Assembly (NCBI GenBank): GCA_007844125.1
Contig: CM017568.1
Span: 2,162,547-2,226,546 of the forward strand
Source: Sinonovacula constricta
Taxonomy: Eukaryota > Mollusca > Bivalvia > Cardiida > Solecurtidae
Direction: 5' to 3'
Length of the DNA stretch: 64,000 nucleotides
Shown here: positions 30,170 through 44,000 of the stretch, one piece after another
Layout of the letters: the number at the start of each line of letters is the position of its first letter
Numbering within the stretch: the stretch's first letter is position 1
Notes under the pieces: generated by a model
Seen by the model: the letters and a program-made list of their open reading frames with translations, nothing else
Databases searched by the model: none
What the model was told of the DNA's origin: nothing
Position numbers and translations under genes: made by a program

Positions 30170-31110
30170 TAACTATAGGAAATAACTCCTAAACTATGCA
30201 AAAGAGAGTTATGGTTCTTGTACACAGCACTTCCCCACATTGCTATCTACCTATGAAGTTTCATGTTGATAACTCTTGCAGTTTTTGTGTTATGCTTAGG
30301 ACAAAATTTTAGTATTAAAAATAACAAAGGGCAATAACTCATAAATTAGGCAACACAGAGTTATGATCCTCATCAAGATCGGTCTGCCTATGAAGTTTCA
30401 TGTTGACATCTCTAACATTTTTTGTGTTATGCTCCAGTCAAAATACTGGACAGATGGTTGGACAAAGAACCGACTATACGCTAGCTCTTCGAGAAGCATA
30501 AAAATAGGCATAATTGATAATCTGAATATTTCTTAACAAGATCAATCAGTAAAAAATTAAAAGGTACTCCATGAGCAAATCCTGAAAGCAACATGGATAT
30601 AAGGTTAGTATAGTAGTTGTTGTCCATCTTACAACGAAATCAGCATGAATGCAATTAAAAATTGGACATTCACATTGTTGTTTTTTTCTTCACATTTTCA
30701 AAACAAAGAACCAGTAGAATTGGGTAATTCTCCCCAAAGTGATGATGGGCACAGTAAGCTTAGCCAGTCAAAAACTTATCGTTCCTGTGCACTGCATAAA
30801 AAAGGCAAAAAAACAACGAAAGTAACTAAAAATACTAAAAATTAACATAGAGTCATTGTTCTTGTGCATTACACTTCAACTCACTATTAATTACATATAC
30901 ACCAAGTCTGAAAATCCACTGAGTAGTTTCCAGAAAAGAAATAAGCAAAGGGGTGTGGGGGAGGTAATTACAAAATTAACATAATGCACTTCTACCAAGA
31001 TCTATCCAGCTTCCATGTTGAAAGTCAAGACAGTTTATGAGATATACTCTGGACAGGAAAGACAGACACATATATGGACAAAGCATCACCTATGTTCTCT
31101 TCCCTTCAGG
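30170..31110. repeat. Bivalve-type 'ataactc ... atgaagtttcatgttga' repeats, several diverged copies
   Basis: The module 'ggcaataactcataaattaggcaacacagagttatgatcct...tatgaagtttcatgttgacatctc...tgttatgctc...gacag' is present twice at 30175-30475 and again in worn form to 31110, where 'gacagacacatatatggacaaagc' closes it. Modules of this layout are widespread in bivalve genomes. Confidence 0.55.
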
Positions 31111-32172
31111 AAGCATAACAAACAAAATATAACTTGCTCTGTAATTCCAAACCTCTGAATACATTGTTCTGTGAATATACAAAAAGCAAAAATATTACAG
31201 ACTTCTGGCCAAAAAGGCCCATACATATTTGAATAATGGCATTAAATATATTGGTTTGAAAGTTAAGACGGAAAACAATCAAAAGTATGTGGTAACTTTA
31301 TTCAGACTTTAACACATTTTCTGGTGGATGAAGACTGATTTTTCAAATTTTAATTATTTTCTGTAACTGGCCTTATATTTTAACAGAACTTTTTTTAATT
31401 TTCATGGTTGAAAACCTTATTAAGATTTTATTATTCTCTATTACCTCACATTATTCCTTTTTTTCCTAAGATTCTCTATTACCTATCATTATTCTCTAGT
31501 ATGGTTTCAGCCATTATTCTCTATTACCAGCTGTAATTATTTCCAATGTCAATGAGGACTTAATAAAATAGCAAACGAAAGAGTTGTAAGTCTACTTAAG
31601 ATATATTATTTTCCACCTTTTAAGGTCCTGCCCACCTGTCTGTCTTCACTTTTTTAACAGTTACTTTACATTAACAAACATACAAGCAATTTTTTATTTT
31701 AGAAAATAAAGCAAATAAAATCAATTCCAGTTAACTAAACAGCTAAAAAATTAATAATAAACAAAAAATGTAGCAAAAAAAGGTACGAGCCACTGGCATC
31801 AAATACGCAATACTAGCATTCAACCCCTAGAAAATCTAGACACATTCCATAATGATACCATTCATAGATTTTGTTCACTTGCTATGACGACTAATGGAAA
31901 AAAGCAACATTTTTTTTTTTAACTTTCAAAGAAGTTATGTCGCAACTTTACTGTGCTACCCAGGCAGGAAATTTCATTGGGAACAAGACAACAACAAAAA
32001 AACTATGTGGAGACCAACTTTTCGGAAATTAAAAAAAAGCAAGAGACAAATAATTTAGCTAAATTCAATGCAGAAATAACAATTTACTGTTTTCACTTTG
32101 CTCCTTGAGTGCATATTTACAGACACAGAAAAAAACCTTCAAAAGAAATGGTTTGCAACTACACAGTACATG
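31111..32172. other. Intergenic AT-rich sequence with short 'attattctctattacc' repeats
   Basis: Four to five copies of 'attctctattacc'-like words occur at 31430-31530. No gene was seen. Confidence 0.45.
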
Positions 32173-32174
32173 TA

Positions 32175-32285
32175 GCTAAACAAGCAAACATACAGCTAAA
32201 CATGTAGGTTACATGTGGCTAAACAAGCAAACATACAGCTAAACATGTAGGTTACATGTGGCTAAACAAGCAAACATACATCTTA
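32175..32285. repeat. Short 43-bp tandem repeat, 2.6 units
   Basis: The unit begins gctaaacaagcaaacataca and repeats at 32175, 32218 and 32261. The 43-bp length equals that of the subtelomeric satellite, but the sequences are unrelated. Confidence 0.9.
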
Positions 32286-32774
32286 GTTTATACATATTTT
32301 TCATTCTCAAATCTTCGGACAAAAGCTCCTGAATAACACTTATCCTCCACCTTCCTAACATGAAAAAAAATCCATACATCTGCAATACTCTGCGTATAGA
32401 CGTAGGTATCAAAACAAAAACGAAGATATATGTTAATTTAATATCTACATAATTAAGCATGTCAAAGATATAGAATTATCCATTTAATATCGAAATAAGT
32501 CAGCATATGTCACTTTGGTACTTTTTCAATCTTTTCAGCATAAACCTTTTTGGCATATATCCTTTTAGTATAAATCCTCTCAGTATAAATTCTAAGCAAG
32601 TTATACTGAAGCCTTCACTGCCTTATTTGAAAATAGAACTGATTTACATTAATATATATTATCATGGATTCAATATCATATGCATTTTGGGGGAAAGATT
32701 TATGTATATGTTTATGTATGATGATGCCATGCATACCTTAAGGTTACCTACATCATTTTTGGACTCTACTAGTT

Positions 32775-33755
32775 CAGACTTCATCTAGTTCAGGTTCGCT
32801 TCTTTTAGTTCAACTTCTTTTAGTTCAGCTCCTAGTTCAGCTTCTAGCTCAGCTTTTTCTAGTTCAGCTTCTAGTTCAGCTTCTAGTTTTGCTTCTAGTT
32901 CAGCATCTTCTAGTTCAGCTTCTTCTAGTTGAGCTTTTTCTAGTTGAGCATCTTCTAGTTCAGCTTTTTCTAGTTCAGCTTCTAGTTCAGCATTTAATTC
33001 AGCTTATTCTAGTTCAGCTTTTCTAGCACAGCATCTTCTAGTTCAGCATCTTGTTTGGCTTCTCATAGTTCAGCTTCTTGTTTGGCTTCCTCTAGTTGAG
33101 CATCTTCTAGTTCAGCTTTTTCTAGTTTAGCTTCTAGTTCAGCATTTAATTCAGCTTATTCTAGTTCAGCTTTTCTAGCACATCATCTTCTAGTGCAGCT
33201 TCTTCTAGTTCAGCTTCTAATACAGCTTCTTCTAGTTCAGTTTCTTCTTGTTTGGCTTCCTCTAGTTCAGCTTCCTCTAGTTCAGCTTCTTCTAGGTCAG
33301 CTTCTAGTTCAGCAGCTTCTAGTTCAGCTTCTTGTTCAGCTTCTCCTAGTTCAGCTTCTTCTAGTTCAGTTTCTTCTAGTTCAGTTTCTTCTAGTTCAGC
33401 TTCTTCTAGTTCAGTTTCTTCTAGTTCAGTTTCTTCTAGTTCAGCTTCTTCTAGTTCAGCTTCTAATACAGCTTCTTCTAGTTCAGTTTCTTCTTGTTTG
33501 GCTTCCTCTAGTTCAGCTTCCTCTAGTTCAGCATCTTCTAGTTCAGCATCTTCTAGTGCAGCTTCTTCTAGTTCAGTTTCTTCTTGTTTGGCTTCCTATA
33601 GTTCAGCATCTTCTAGTTCAGCTTCTCCTAGTTCAGCTTCTTCTAGATCAGCTTCCTCTAGTTTAGTTTTTTTTTCTAGCTCAGCTTCTTCTTTTTCAGT
33701 TTCCTATATTTTAGTTTCTTCTAGTTCAGCATCTTCTAGTTCGGCTTCTTGCAAA
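32775..33755. repeat. 15-bp tandem array (tctagttcagcttct), about 65 units
   Basis: Tandem 15-mers with variants such as gttcagtttcttcta, gtttggcttcctcta and gttgagcatcttcta. Longer blocks recur (for example 'aatacagcttcttctagttc' at about 33220 and 33465), showing segmental duplication within the array. The 15-bp period is a multiple of 3, so it yields long Ser/Ala- or Leu/Gln-rich open frames that are not genes. It lies midway between the two convergent genes. Confidence 0.95.
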
Positions 33756-34239
33756 AGGAGTGACACTCAATAGTGTATGTCAGATAGTGATGTTTGATTT
33801 ATTACTGTAAATAATACATACAAACAGATACACAGATATATATTAACAGACAGACAGTGAAACAGCTTCATGCCACCCTTAGGGGGCATAAAAATTACTT
33901 TTGTGGAACAATATTGTCAGAAGTCCCATTAACCTTGCTATGACTTGAATATCTAACAATACTGTGTAAATAAACATTATATACATGGAAATATTACATA
34001 AAGATACAATACTGAATAGACTGGCATGGTTAAAACAATTTTCTCCCAGCAAATTCATACAAACAAATTAAAGAGATGTCCACTGTAAGTCACATCTACA
34101 ATTTTAAAGTGAAACAAAATTAGCAATGTCCATAAATTCCCTGTGTGGCATTAAGTTTCTTGCGTAAATATGAGAATTGCATCATTCCTCAATATATATA
34201 TATATATATATTAAAATATCTGGCTAAACCTAAAATAAG
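33756..34239. other. Intergenic AT-rich sequence with a (TA)10 tract
   Basis: An uninterrupted TA run spans 34192-34211. Nothing else was recognised. Confidence 0.5.
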
Positions 34240-34820
34240 GAACTGTAAAAGGTGGACTGATCTTCCCTATGTATCTCTGGACAGAGAAAAAAAAAGCTAG
34301 TGAAAAATAAAATACAAAGCATGTGTGTTGAGTCATCATGTGCTAAGAACAAAGTTATTCTGCTGACAAGAAACTCAGGCAAAGTGGTTGACCAGAGATA
34401 GTATACAATAATGTACGTAGTTTATTGTTGTGGACTGCACTTCCAATCATCATCTGGTACATATTTACCAAGGCTAAAGTGATTCCATTATGTTATTTTC
34501 AAGACAGGAAAATAAAACTAAGAAAGATAACTATAAATTGATAAAGGCAACATTATTGGGTCTTATGCAATGCACTTCAACTCATCACCAGGTGCCTGTT
34601 TACTTAGTTTGATAGGAATCTTTTAAGTAGATTTTTGTCCAGACAAGAAAAAGAACTTAGGGAGATAACTCCAAGATTCATACAAGTAGAGTTATCATTC
34701 CTGTACATTGCAATTCTACTAATCAACAGTAGGTACCGGTATATACAAGGACCAGAGTGAATTCCATCCAGTAGTTTTCAATTCATGTAAGATGAGGGAG
34801 CACAAAATCACAAAATAAAC
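34240..34820. repeat. Bivalve-type 'ataactc' repeat, two to three worn copies
   Basis: Modules 'gagataactccaagattcatacaagtagagttatcattcctgtacattgcaattct' and 'attgggtcttatgcaatgcacttcaactcatcaccaggtgcctgtttac' echo the repeats at 30170-31110. Confidence 0.45.
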
Positions 34821-36249
34821 AGATACATGTTTTTTTGACAAAAAAAAAATTGTCTCAATAATGTACATCAAAGCTCATTTTTTCTAAAAGATACACAAAT
34901 CCAAACTATATAACTAAGCATATTCAATGCTTAGTTTTTCTTATTTCAAAACAGGTGATTATTAGAACAAGCTCATGCTCCAAATTTTTTTTTTATAATC
35001 CAAGCAAAATCCACAACTGAGGATAATTCAACATCTGGACTGGAAAAAGTTATATTTCTTACACTTGGCACATTGTCACATCACATAAAAAGTATTTTTC
35101 CAAGTTGGGAGTCACTCCACTAAATAGTGACAATATTTATGACAACAAAATAACAGTAACTTAAGGTAACATTAGGTTGTCGATGCCCTGCCATCTGCCC
35201 AACACATCTACCCAATTTTTTCCCAAATCTATTCGAACTTTATCCTCATAGTTGTGTCACAACAAGAGCTGTCCTAAGACAACATGCTCCATTTTTCCCA
35301 GTCCTGGATAATACCATAAATCTTTGTCAAGTAAGGGGCATGTACCTGTAGAAACTAACTTTATGGTTACCAACCCTTCTAAAATGGGTTCAACCATTCA
35401 TAGTAAACAAGTGTTCCACATTTGACATGAAGATCTGAAAACAGGTTTCAAGAAACGAACATTATCAAATAGATTAAACAAAGCTGACAAAAAGATTGTG
35501 ACAACAGCTCCACCTTTTTCTTTGAAAGCAAACAAGGGAATATTCAATCTTAACCACGGCTATGAAGATTTTAGGTTACTTGAGCTTATTCTACCACCGC
35601 TCAACTGTTATGAAAATATTTTACTCCAAACAATATATGAGCAAAAACACAATATCACAAATTGAACATTATATTAATGACAACATGAATTAATATACAA
35701 GCTAGAAATGCTTCAAAGTTACTTCTGGTAAATTATCATCAAACCAATAGCATGACCTGCAACACTTTATAAAGGCTTCTTTTTTCCACTTTCTGATTTT
35801 TAAGCAAAAATATTTTTAAACATCATTTTCAAACCATACTGTTGATAAAAAAAAATAACTTAACTAATAAAGATAGCCCAGACTACTTAAAAACCTAACA
35901 ATGATTTAAATAAAGAAATATCTTACACATCTCAAATACTTAAAATACCTTCCAAAACAATGCTCAATTACAGTCAAATCATAATATCAGGGATCAACAT
36001 TTCAAGGAGGTCCAACATAAAAACTTTATGATTATTCTCCATCCTTAACTGTGTCAGACTTTACAAGGAGATTAATTTCAAGGTCTGTCTCCACCAGATG
36101 TTTCATAAGCTAAAAAAAAACACACACATTGCACTTACATAATTGCTATATTAGCTTTAGTTAAATGTTACATGCATGCTGCACTATGTAACTGCCTTAA
36201 GAAAAGGTTTAATTTTGGATAGTCTTTATAGTTTAACAAATATAATTAA
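34821..36249. other. Intergenic AT-rich sequence, nothing recognised
   Basis: No splice-flanked coding block or repeat was identified. Confidence 0.45.
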
Positions 36250-36630
36250 TAATGTTTGCTGAAAAGATTTCTCAGAAGGCTTTTTACTGATAACCTTCTT
36301 TTGTGATAAATGAAGCATAACACTGCACTCGTCATCACATTGTATTTTCTATCTGAGACACCCAGCACATTTAGCTATTTTAAAACTAACAGAAATCATG
36401 TGAACAATTACTTTTGAGATTACATTATATTATCATCAGGATCATCACCTCTGATGTTGATATCTATCTTCAGCAGAAATCCCCATCAGGTTTATTTATA
36501 TATTTAGAAAGAATGAACATATAAAGTTATGTATTTCATGATTTGTACTAATAATTGAGGTTGTGTTCAAAATTGTCTTTGTTTAGTCTGAAGTAAGAGT
36601 TTATGAAGAAACTATGCCAGAAATTCCTCC
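36250..36630 (+). repeat. Interspersed repeat family C, copy 3
   Basis: Shares 'tatctgagacacccagcacatttagctattttaaaac', 'attacttttgagatta', 'cagaaatccccatcaggtttatttat' and 'ttgaggttgtgttcaaaat' with the copies in CALU introns, in the same orientation. Confidence 0.55.
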
Positions 36631-37219
36631 AGACATAAGTAAGATAGTGTTACACTTTTGTAACACTTTTGTAACACTCATTTCTATTAATGCCAGATAC
36701 CACCATTAACTAATCTACAGTCTATTATCAATACAACGGACGGTCCTGTCAATGTTTCTATATATTATGTTAACACTGTACAATTGTTTGGACCATGTTG
36801 CATTGAATAATAAAGCTTTCAAGAATGACAATCACCACTATTTGAAATTATTTGCAATTTAATTACAATTAGGTACTTAATCAGGTCAGTCTTATGAAAA
36901 CTGATACATATCAGTCTTTTCACATCTCTTTGTGTGACAGCTACATCCTGCCCACTTTTGTATTGACATTTTGATCAAAACTGTGACAAACAACAAACTT
37001 GCACTGGTCATAGGTTTTGGTTGTCGATTAAATTAGGTAAAGACAAAAGGCCAATTCTATTTCCAAATTAAAACCTCAGCTAAACAATTGCTGTTGTTTT
37101 GCTTTAAATTCCATTCTAGCTGAAAAATTACAATGTAGCTGAAAGGAATGAAAATTTTGTAAAAGGAGAAGCTGTTTCTATGACGATGCTACTATTAAGC
37201 AGAAATGATTCAAATTGAG

Positions 37220-37291
37220 CAGGTCTCTTCAAATAGAACCATGCAGGTCTCTTCAAATAGAACCATGCAGGTCTCTTCAAATAGTACCATG
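37220..37291. repeat. 24-bp tandem repeat, 3 units
   Basis: caggtctcttcaaatagaac plus catg, three near-identical copies; it lies in the likely 3' flank or 3' UTR of VCPIP1. Confidence 0.95.
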
Positions 37292-37540
37292 TCTTCCTTT
37301 CTGCAACTCAGCCAGTAACCTTTGTATAGCATTTTTTAGAAAGACGTGACAATGAAAGAATAATTTATGGCACAACAATGACCTAACAGGTACTAAATAT
37401 TGTGTGTGTTATGTTAGTCATAAATAGCTTGATTATAGGTTTGACGGGGATTCAGATTATCATGACTACATGTAGTCTGTCTTAGAATTGTTCTAGATGC
37501 TTACAAGAAATAGAAAATGGCCCTTTTTTCAAACACTGAT

Positions 37541-37546
37541 TTTATT
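37541..37546 (-). promoter_or_regulatory. VCPIP1: Candidate VCPIP1 poly(A) signal
   Basis: AATAAA on the minus strand, 75 bases after the stop codon. A longer 3' UTR using a later signal is possible. Confidence 0.35.
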
Positions 37547-37620
37547 GGTCTTGAAGCAATGCCTGCAACTTAAGCCACTAACCTATGATATGTACATCTT
37601 GTAACATCACAGTATGTGAA

Positions 37621-38082
37621 TTAACCACTTCCTCCCTCCTTCATCTGATCATCTCTAACAGAAGCATCATCAATGTCACCTTCCCTAGCAACATCAGAAG
37701 CTATACTTTCATCCACTTCTCTCATTACTGCATCATTGCTTGTTACAACACACTGACCAATCACATTGCTAGGCTGCTGAGAGCTGGATTCTGACTTGCT
37801 GACTGCAATCACATCCCTTGGCAACTGAGAGCTTACAATTGACTGGTCGGCTGAGCTAACTATTACAGTTTCAAGATTTGTTGGTGCTGTTTCCGACGTT
37901 CCAGCAGCAGATGTAGAGATTACCCCCATCTGTCTGTCTGTCCGTATCTTCTCAAATAAACAAGTGACAGGCGAGCTAACACTGGGCTTTGGTTGGTTGG
38001 TTGCAGAAGCTGTGGGTTCATTGGTTTCCATGGAAACTAAATTATTTTGTTCAGCTGATTCCTCTTCTGCAGATGATCCATC
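37621..38082 (-). CDS. VCPIP1: VCPIP1 exon w14: last coding exon, disordered tail
   Basis: 153 codons plus TAA; acceptor ttttag|GATGGA, phase 0. It is Ser/Thr/Glu-rich ([14 protein letters not shown] start, [20 protein letters not shown] middle) and ends in [10 protein letters not shown]. Conservation is low, as expected for the tail; the assignment rests on frame and phase continuity with w13. Confidence 0.85.
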   Translation of the reverse strand, partial: DGSSAEEESAEQNNLVSMETNEPTASATNQPKPSVSSPVTCLFEKIRTDRQMGVISTSAAGTSETAPTNLETVIVSSADQSIVSSQLPRDVIAVSKSESSSQQPSNVIGQCVVTSNDAVMREVDESIASDVAREGDIDDASVRDDQMKEGGSG

Positions 38083-41000
38083 CTAAAATAATTTATTATT
38101 TTATTCATATCACTGAATCCAATTTTTAAATCAATGTTACAGTTTTTAATAAGATGAAACAACTTAAAGCCACAATTACTAGAGCAGGAACAGTCTTCAT
38201 AACAGTTTGAAATTGTCTGTGGTTGCTAAAATCTTACCAATAAATTAAGAAGTTGCAGAAAAGTGAAACAAAGAAGAGACTAAAATTTATTAGAAGCAAT
38301 ACAGATGATTGGTTTCAGCATGATTCCAACTGATACTAATTGCTTTGTATTGCTTTTTTGTTACATCACGCAGATACAATTATGGTCATATTGGCAACAT
38401 GCAGTTAGTTATTGGTGGGAGAAGACCTCAGACATATGTCTGGGTAGAACCACCAGCGCATCACAGGTTAGCTGGAAAACCTCGTCAAAATGAAAATTCC
38501 CGCCTCAACCAGGAATGGAAACCAGTTGGATAGAGGCTGAGAAGTTTTAAGTTGGCGACTTTACCCTCTCTGGAGCCTCCCCCACCCTCTAACCCCCAAC
38601 CACTCCCACCACCCGCCCCAGAAATAAATGTACACAAATTCAGATTTACACACCTCTTCCATCTCCTGAGAGAGTGTTTTCTCAATGGATTCAGCAAGCG
38701 CTCGGAACATCTCGACGTTGTTGTTGTCACGATTGATTGCCGTCTGGTCAAGCACACTGTAGCCTGGGCCCAGCTTCTGATACTGGGTTTTACTGCCTTC
38801 TGAGAACCAAACAACACTGTTGTTATTGAGTCATTAAAAATAAACAAAATTTCAAAAATTAAATATAAGATTAATCAAAGGCAACACATTTTTTTAATTT
38901 GTGAAATATCAACAATATATAAGCCTTCATGTTCATGGTAAAAGAATATTTTTCAATGTATAACAGAAAGAATGATTTTTTTGCTTTGTAATAGTAGACC
39001 ACATTTCAGTATCATACATAACTGCATTCAAGATTGGACAAGAACCAGTATTCTATTAAATGTCTAGTCAATTCAATACATTAAATAGATTAATATCAAT
39101 TGAGGTAATGCTGCAAATAATGACAGTAACTCATGGTCATGTCCAAAGTTCAACTGTAAAACTAGATAAACAGTAAAACACCCATCACTAGATTATTGCA
39201 TCGGTAGAATAACACACCCATCACTAGAACATTGCTACAGCAGAATAACACACCCATCACTAGAACATTGCATCGGTAGAATAACACACCCATCACTAGA
39301 ACATTGCTACAGCAGAATAACACACCCATCACTAGAACAGTGCATGGGTAAAATAACACACCCAACACTAGAACAGTGCATTGGCAGAATAACACACACA
39401 TCACTAGAAAAGTGCATTGGCAGAATAACACACCCATCACTAGAACAGTGCATTGGCAGAATAACACACCTATTACTACAACATTGCATCGGTAGAATAA
39501 CACACATCACTAGAACATTGCTACAGCAGAATAACACACACATCACTAGAACATTGCATCGGTAGAATAACACACACATCACTAGAACATTGCATCGGTA
39601 GAATAACACACCCATCACTAGAAGATTGCATCGGTAGAATAACACACCAATCACTAGAAGATTGCATCAGTAGAATAACATACCCATCACTAGAACATTG
39701 CATCGGTAGAATAACACACCTATCACTAGAACATTGCATCGGTAGAATAACACACACAACACCAGAACAGTGCATCGGTAGAATAACAAACCCATCACTA
39801 GAACATTGCATCAGTAGAAAAACACACCCATCACTAGAACATTGCTACAGCAGAATAACACACACATCACTAGAACATTGCATCAGTAGAATAACACACA
39901 CATCACTAGAACATTGCATCAGTAGAATAACACACACATCACTAGAACATTGCATCGGTAGAATAACACACACATCACTAGAACATTGCATCGGTAGAAT
40001 AACACACACATCACTAGAACATTGCATCGGTAGAATAACACACACATCACTAGAACATTGCATTGGTAGAATAACACACACATCACTAGAACATTGCATC
40101 GGTAGAATAACACACCCATCACTAGAACAGTGCATCGGTAGAATAACACACACATCACTAGATTATTGCATCAGTAGAATAACACACATCACTAGAACAG
40201 TGCATCAGTAGAATAACACACACATCACTAGAACATTGCTACAGCAGAATAACACACACATCACTAGAACAGTGCATCAGTCGAATAACACACACATCAC
40301 TAGAACATTGCTACAGCAGAATAACACACCCATCACTAGAACATTGCATCGGTAGAATAACACACACATCACTAGAACATTGCATCAGTAAAATAACACA
40401 CACATCACTAGAACAGTGCATCAGTAGAATAACATACCCAACACTAGAACATTGCATCGGTAGAATAACACACCCATCAATAGAACATTGCATCGGTAGA
40501 ATAACACGCAAATCACTAGAACATTGCATCGGTAGAATAACACACCCATAACTAGAACATTGCATTGGTAGAATTACCAGTATTGAACAGAACTGCCAGT
40601 TCCTGCATTTTGCCTTGCTTCTTTCAAATAAACTAAAGCAAAACCTGTCTGAATGTCATATGTTAAACAATAGGAACATATAAATAGAAATATAGAAACT
40701 TGAATAAGTAGTACATTGGTATATATAAAGTAATCAATTGATGACCAATTGGCCTGAATAGGAGTTTCTCTATCCCACAAACTCCCAGATCGCTCAAACT
40801 GGAATGTCATTGTTTGAGGTACTGGTGATTTCTGACTGTCACATAAAAATATGGCATATAATTTCAATGCTTGTAAGAAATTTCGAAATATTGAGTATTT
40901 ACCTTGATCGTCAGTCTGCATGGTGTCGGGCTCCTCAGCAATGGACCCTGGATGGGTGCCAGGACTGCAGAGGTCCTTGAAGCCGCGGGCATGAGACCTA

Positions 41001-44000
41001 TGGTCGGCACATTCCAGGTCCCCAGGCATGCGGATATCTGTGGCCAGCATGGAGTGACCAGCACCTGCATGTGCAGAGACAAGATAGACAACCAATATAA
41101 AAAAAATTGGGGCATTTTCTTTACTATAATTTTTAAGTAAAAGACATGCCAACATATTCATGATCATTATTCATACAACTGGAACTGGATTATTTAAAAT
41201 AGCTATGTAATGTAAAATTATTTGATTACAACTACATACAAAGTACTATCACAAAGTAATTATTAAAACATCCCATCAAAATAAAAAAGTGACATCTTTA
41301 CCTCAACTATCACTACCACTTGAAAACTGTTTCAAAAACTAATACCCCCAGTAAATTTTGGTCTATAAATGTGATACCCTCGATGTAAAATAATGTTTAT
41401 TTTAAACATTTTCTGGTAATTTTGGTTATAATACAAGGAAGCTAAAAAAAGATGGACCATTTAAATAGCTTGTGAGTGACATAATTGTTTGCATACCATA
41501 CCTTAATAGTATTAAAATACAAAGATAAACACAATGAAAGTAGTAACCAGTCTGTTTTTTACTGTTTTTTAAGTCTAAGTGGAATTTTTCACAAAGAGAG
41601 ACGCCAAAAGTTATAATCTGATCAGACTTCATCACATTGTTCTAATCGAATGGCACTGTTCAATTTTGACAATTTGTGCTTAGCAGTGGTTTTGTCATAT
41701 AAATAGCTTTTCTTTTGCAAATATTTCATTCCTGTCAGCCACTATCCTATCCTATAGAGGCAGTTCCATAATGAAATATTCAAAATAAAATCTTAAAGAT
41801 CGGAACTTGGAATATGGCCTATTCTGGCTTCACACTGTCATCACAGTGGAGGGTTAATGGGTTAGGTAAAGGTATTAGGGATGGAGTGGGTCTGGCTGGA
41901 CGCAATCTTAGGCTACAGTTGTGTCAGGAAAGAGGTGGAGGTAAGAGTGTTACTGAGTAATGGCAGTGCAGTAAGCTCAGGTACATCAAGTGTGACTAAC
42001 TATTTAACAACCTCTTCCATGTATGACATGTATGTGTATAATAAACCTTCCATGTAGGACATGTATGTGTGTAATAAACCTTCCATGTATGGCATGTATG
42101 TGTGTAATAAACCTTCCATGTATGACATGTATGTGTATAATAAACCTTCCATGTATGGCATGTATGTGTATAATAAACCTTCCATGTATGTCATGTATGT
42201 GTGTAATAAACCTTCCATGTAGGACATGTATGTGTGTAATAAACCTTCCATGTATGTCATGTATGTGTATAATAAACCTTCCATGTATGGCATGTATATG
42301 TGTAATAAACCTTCCATGTATGTCATGTATGTGTGTAATAAACCTTCCATGTATGACATGTATGTGTATAATAAACCTTCCATGTATGTCATGTATGTGT
42401 GTAATAAACCTTCCATGTATGTCATGTATGTGTGTAATAAACCTTCCATGTATGACATGTATGTGTGTAATAAACCTTCCATGTATGGCATGTATGTGTA
42501 TAATAAACCTTCCATGTATGTCATGTATGTGTATAATAAACCTTCCATGTATGGCATGTATGTGTGTAATAAACCTTCCATGTATGTCATGTATGTGTGT
42601 AATAAACCTTCCATGTATGTCATGTATGTGTGTAATAAACCTTCCATGTATGTCATGTATGTGTGTAATAAACCTTCCATGTATGTCATGTATGTGTGTA
42701 ATAAACCTTCCATGTATGTCATGTATGTGTGTAATAAACCTTCCATGTATGTCATGTATGTGTGTAATAAACCTTCCATGTATGACATGTATGTGTATAA
42801 TAAACCTTCCATGTATGGCATGTATGTGTATAATAAACCTTCCATGTATGACATGTATGTGTGTAATAAACCTTCCATGTATGACATGTATGTGTATAAT
42901 AAACCTTCCATGTATGTCATGTATGTGTATTATAAACCTTCCATGTATGACATGTATGTGTATAATAAACCTTCCATGTATGTCATGTATGTGTGTAATA
43001 AACCTTCCATGTATGACATGTATGTGTGTAATAAACCTTCCATGTATGACATGTATGTGTATAATAAACCTTCCATGTATGACATGTATGTGTATAATAA
43101 ACCTTCCATGTATGACATGTATGTGTATAATAAACCTTCCATGTATGTCATGTATGTGTGTAATAAACCTTCCATGTATGTCATGTATGTGTGTAATAAA
43201 CCTTCCATGTATGACATGTATGTGTGTAATAAACCTTCCATGTATGTCATGTATGTGTGTAATAAACCTTCCATGTATGACATGTATGTGTGTAATAAAC
43301 CTTCCATGTATGACATGTATGTGTATAATAAACCTTCCATGTATGTCATGTATGTGTGTAATAAACCTTCCATGTATGGCATGTATGTGTGTAATAAACC
43401 TTCCATGTATGACATGTATGTGTGTAATAAACCTTCCATGTATGTCATGTATGTGTGTAATAAACCTTCCACGTATGGCATGTATGTGTATAATAAACCT
43501 TCCATGTATGTCATGTATGTGTGTAATAAACCTTCCATGTATGACATGTATGTGTGTAATAAACCTTCCATGTATGACATGTATGTGTGTAATAAACCTT
43601 CCATGTATGTCATGTATGTGTGTAATAAACCTTCCATGTAGGACATGTATGTGTGTAATAAACCTTCCATGTATGTCATGTATGTGTGTAATAAACCTTC
43701 CATGTATGACATGTATGTGTGTAATAAACCTTCCATGTATGTCATGTATGTGTGTAATAAACCTTCCATGTATGTCATGTATGTGTGTAATAAACCTTCC
43801 ATGTATGACATGTATGTGTATAATAAACCTTCCATGTATGGCATGTATGTGTATAATAAACCTTCCATGTATGTCATGTATGTGTATAATAAACCTTTCA
43901 TGTAGGACATGTATGTGTGTAATAAACCTTCCATGTATGTCATGTATGTGTATAATAAACCTTTCATGTATGTCATGTATGTGTGTAATAAACCTTCCAT

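Noticed and set aside
33193..33773. Ser/Ala-rich and Leu/Gln-rich proteins of 157-173 codons
   Set aside because: Two frames of the same 15-bp array are open together. There is no signal peptide, splice context or family match. Kept as a finding for checking only.
39162..40565. [16 protein letters not shown] repeat proteins on the minus strand
   Set aside because: Translation of the 36-bp intron satellite, with no supporting features.
40904..41140. Plus-strand open frame opposite VCPIP1 exon w12
   Set aside because: It is the shadow of a real minus-strand exon and has no motif of its own.
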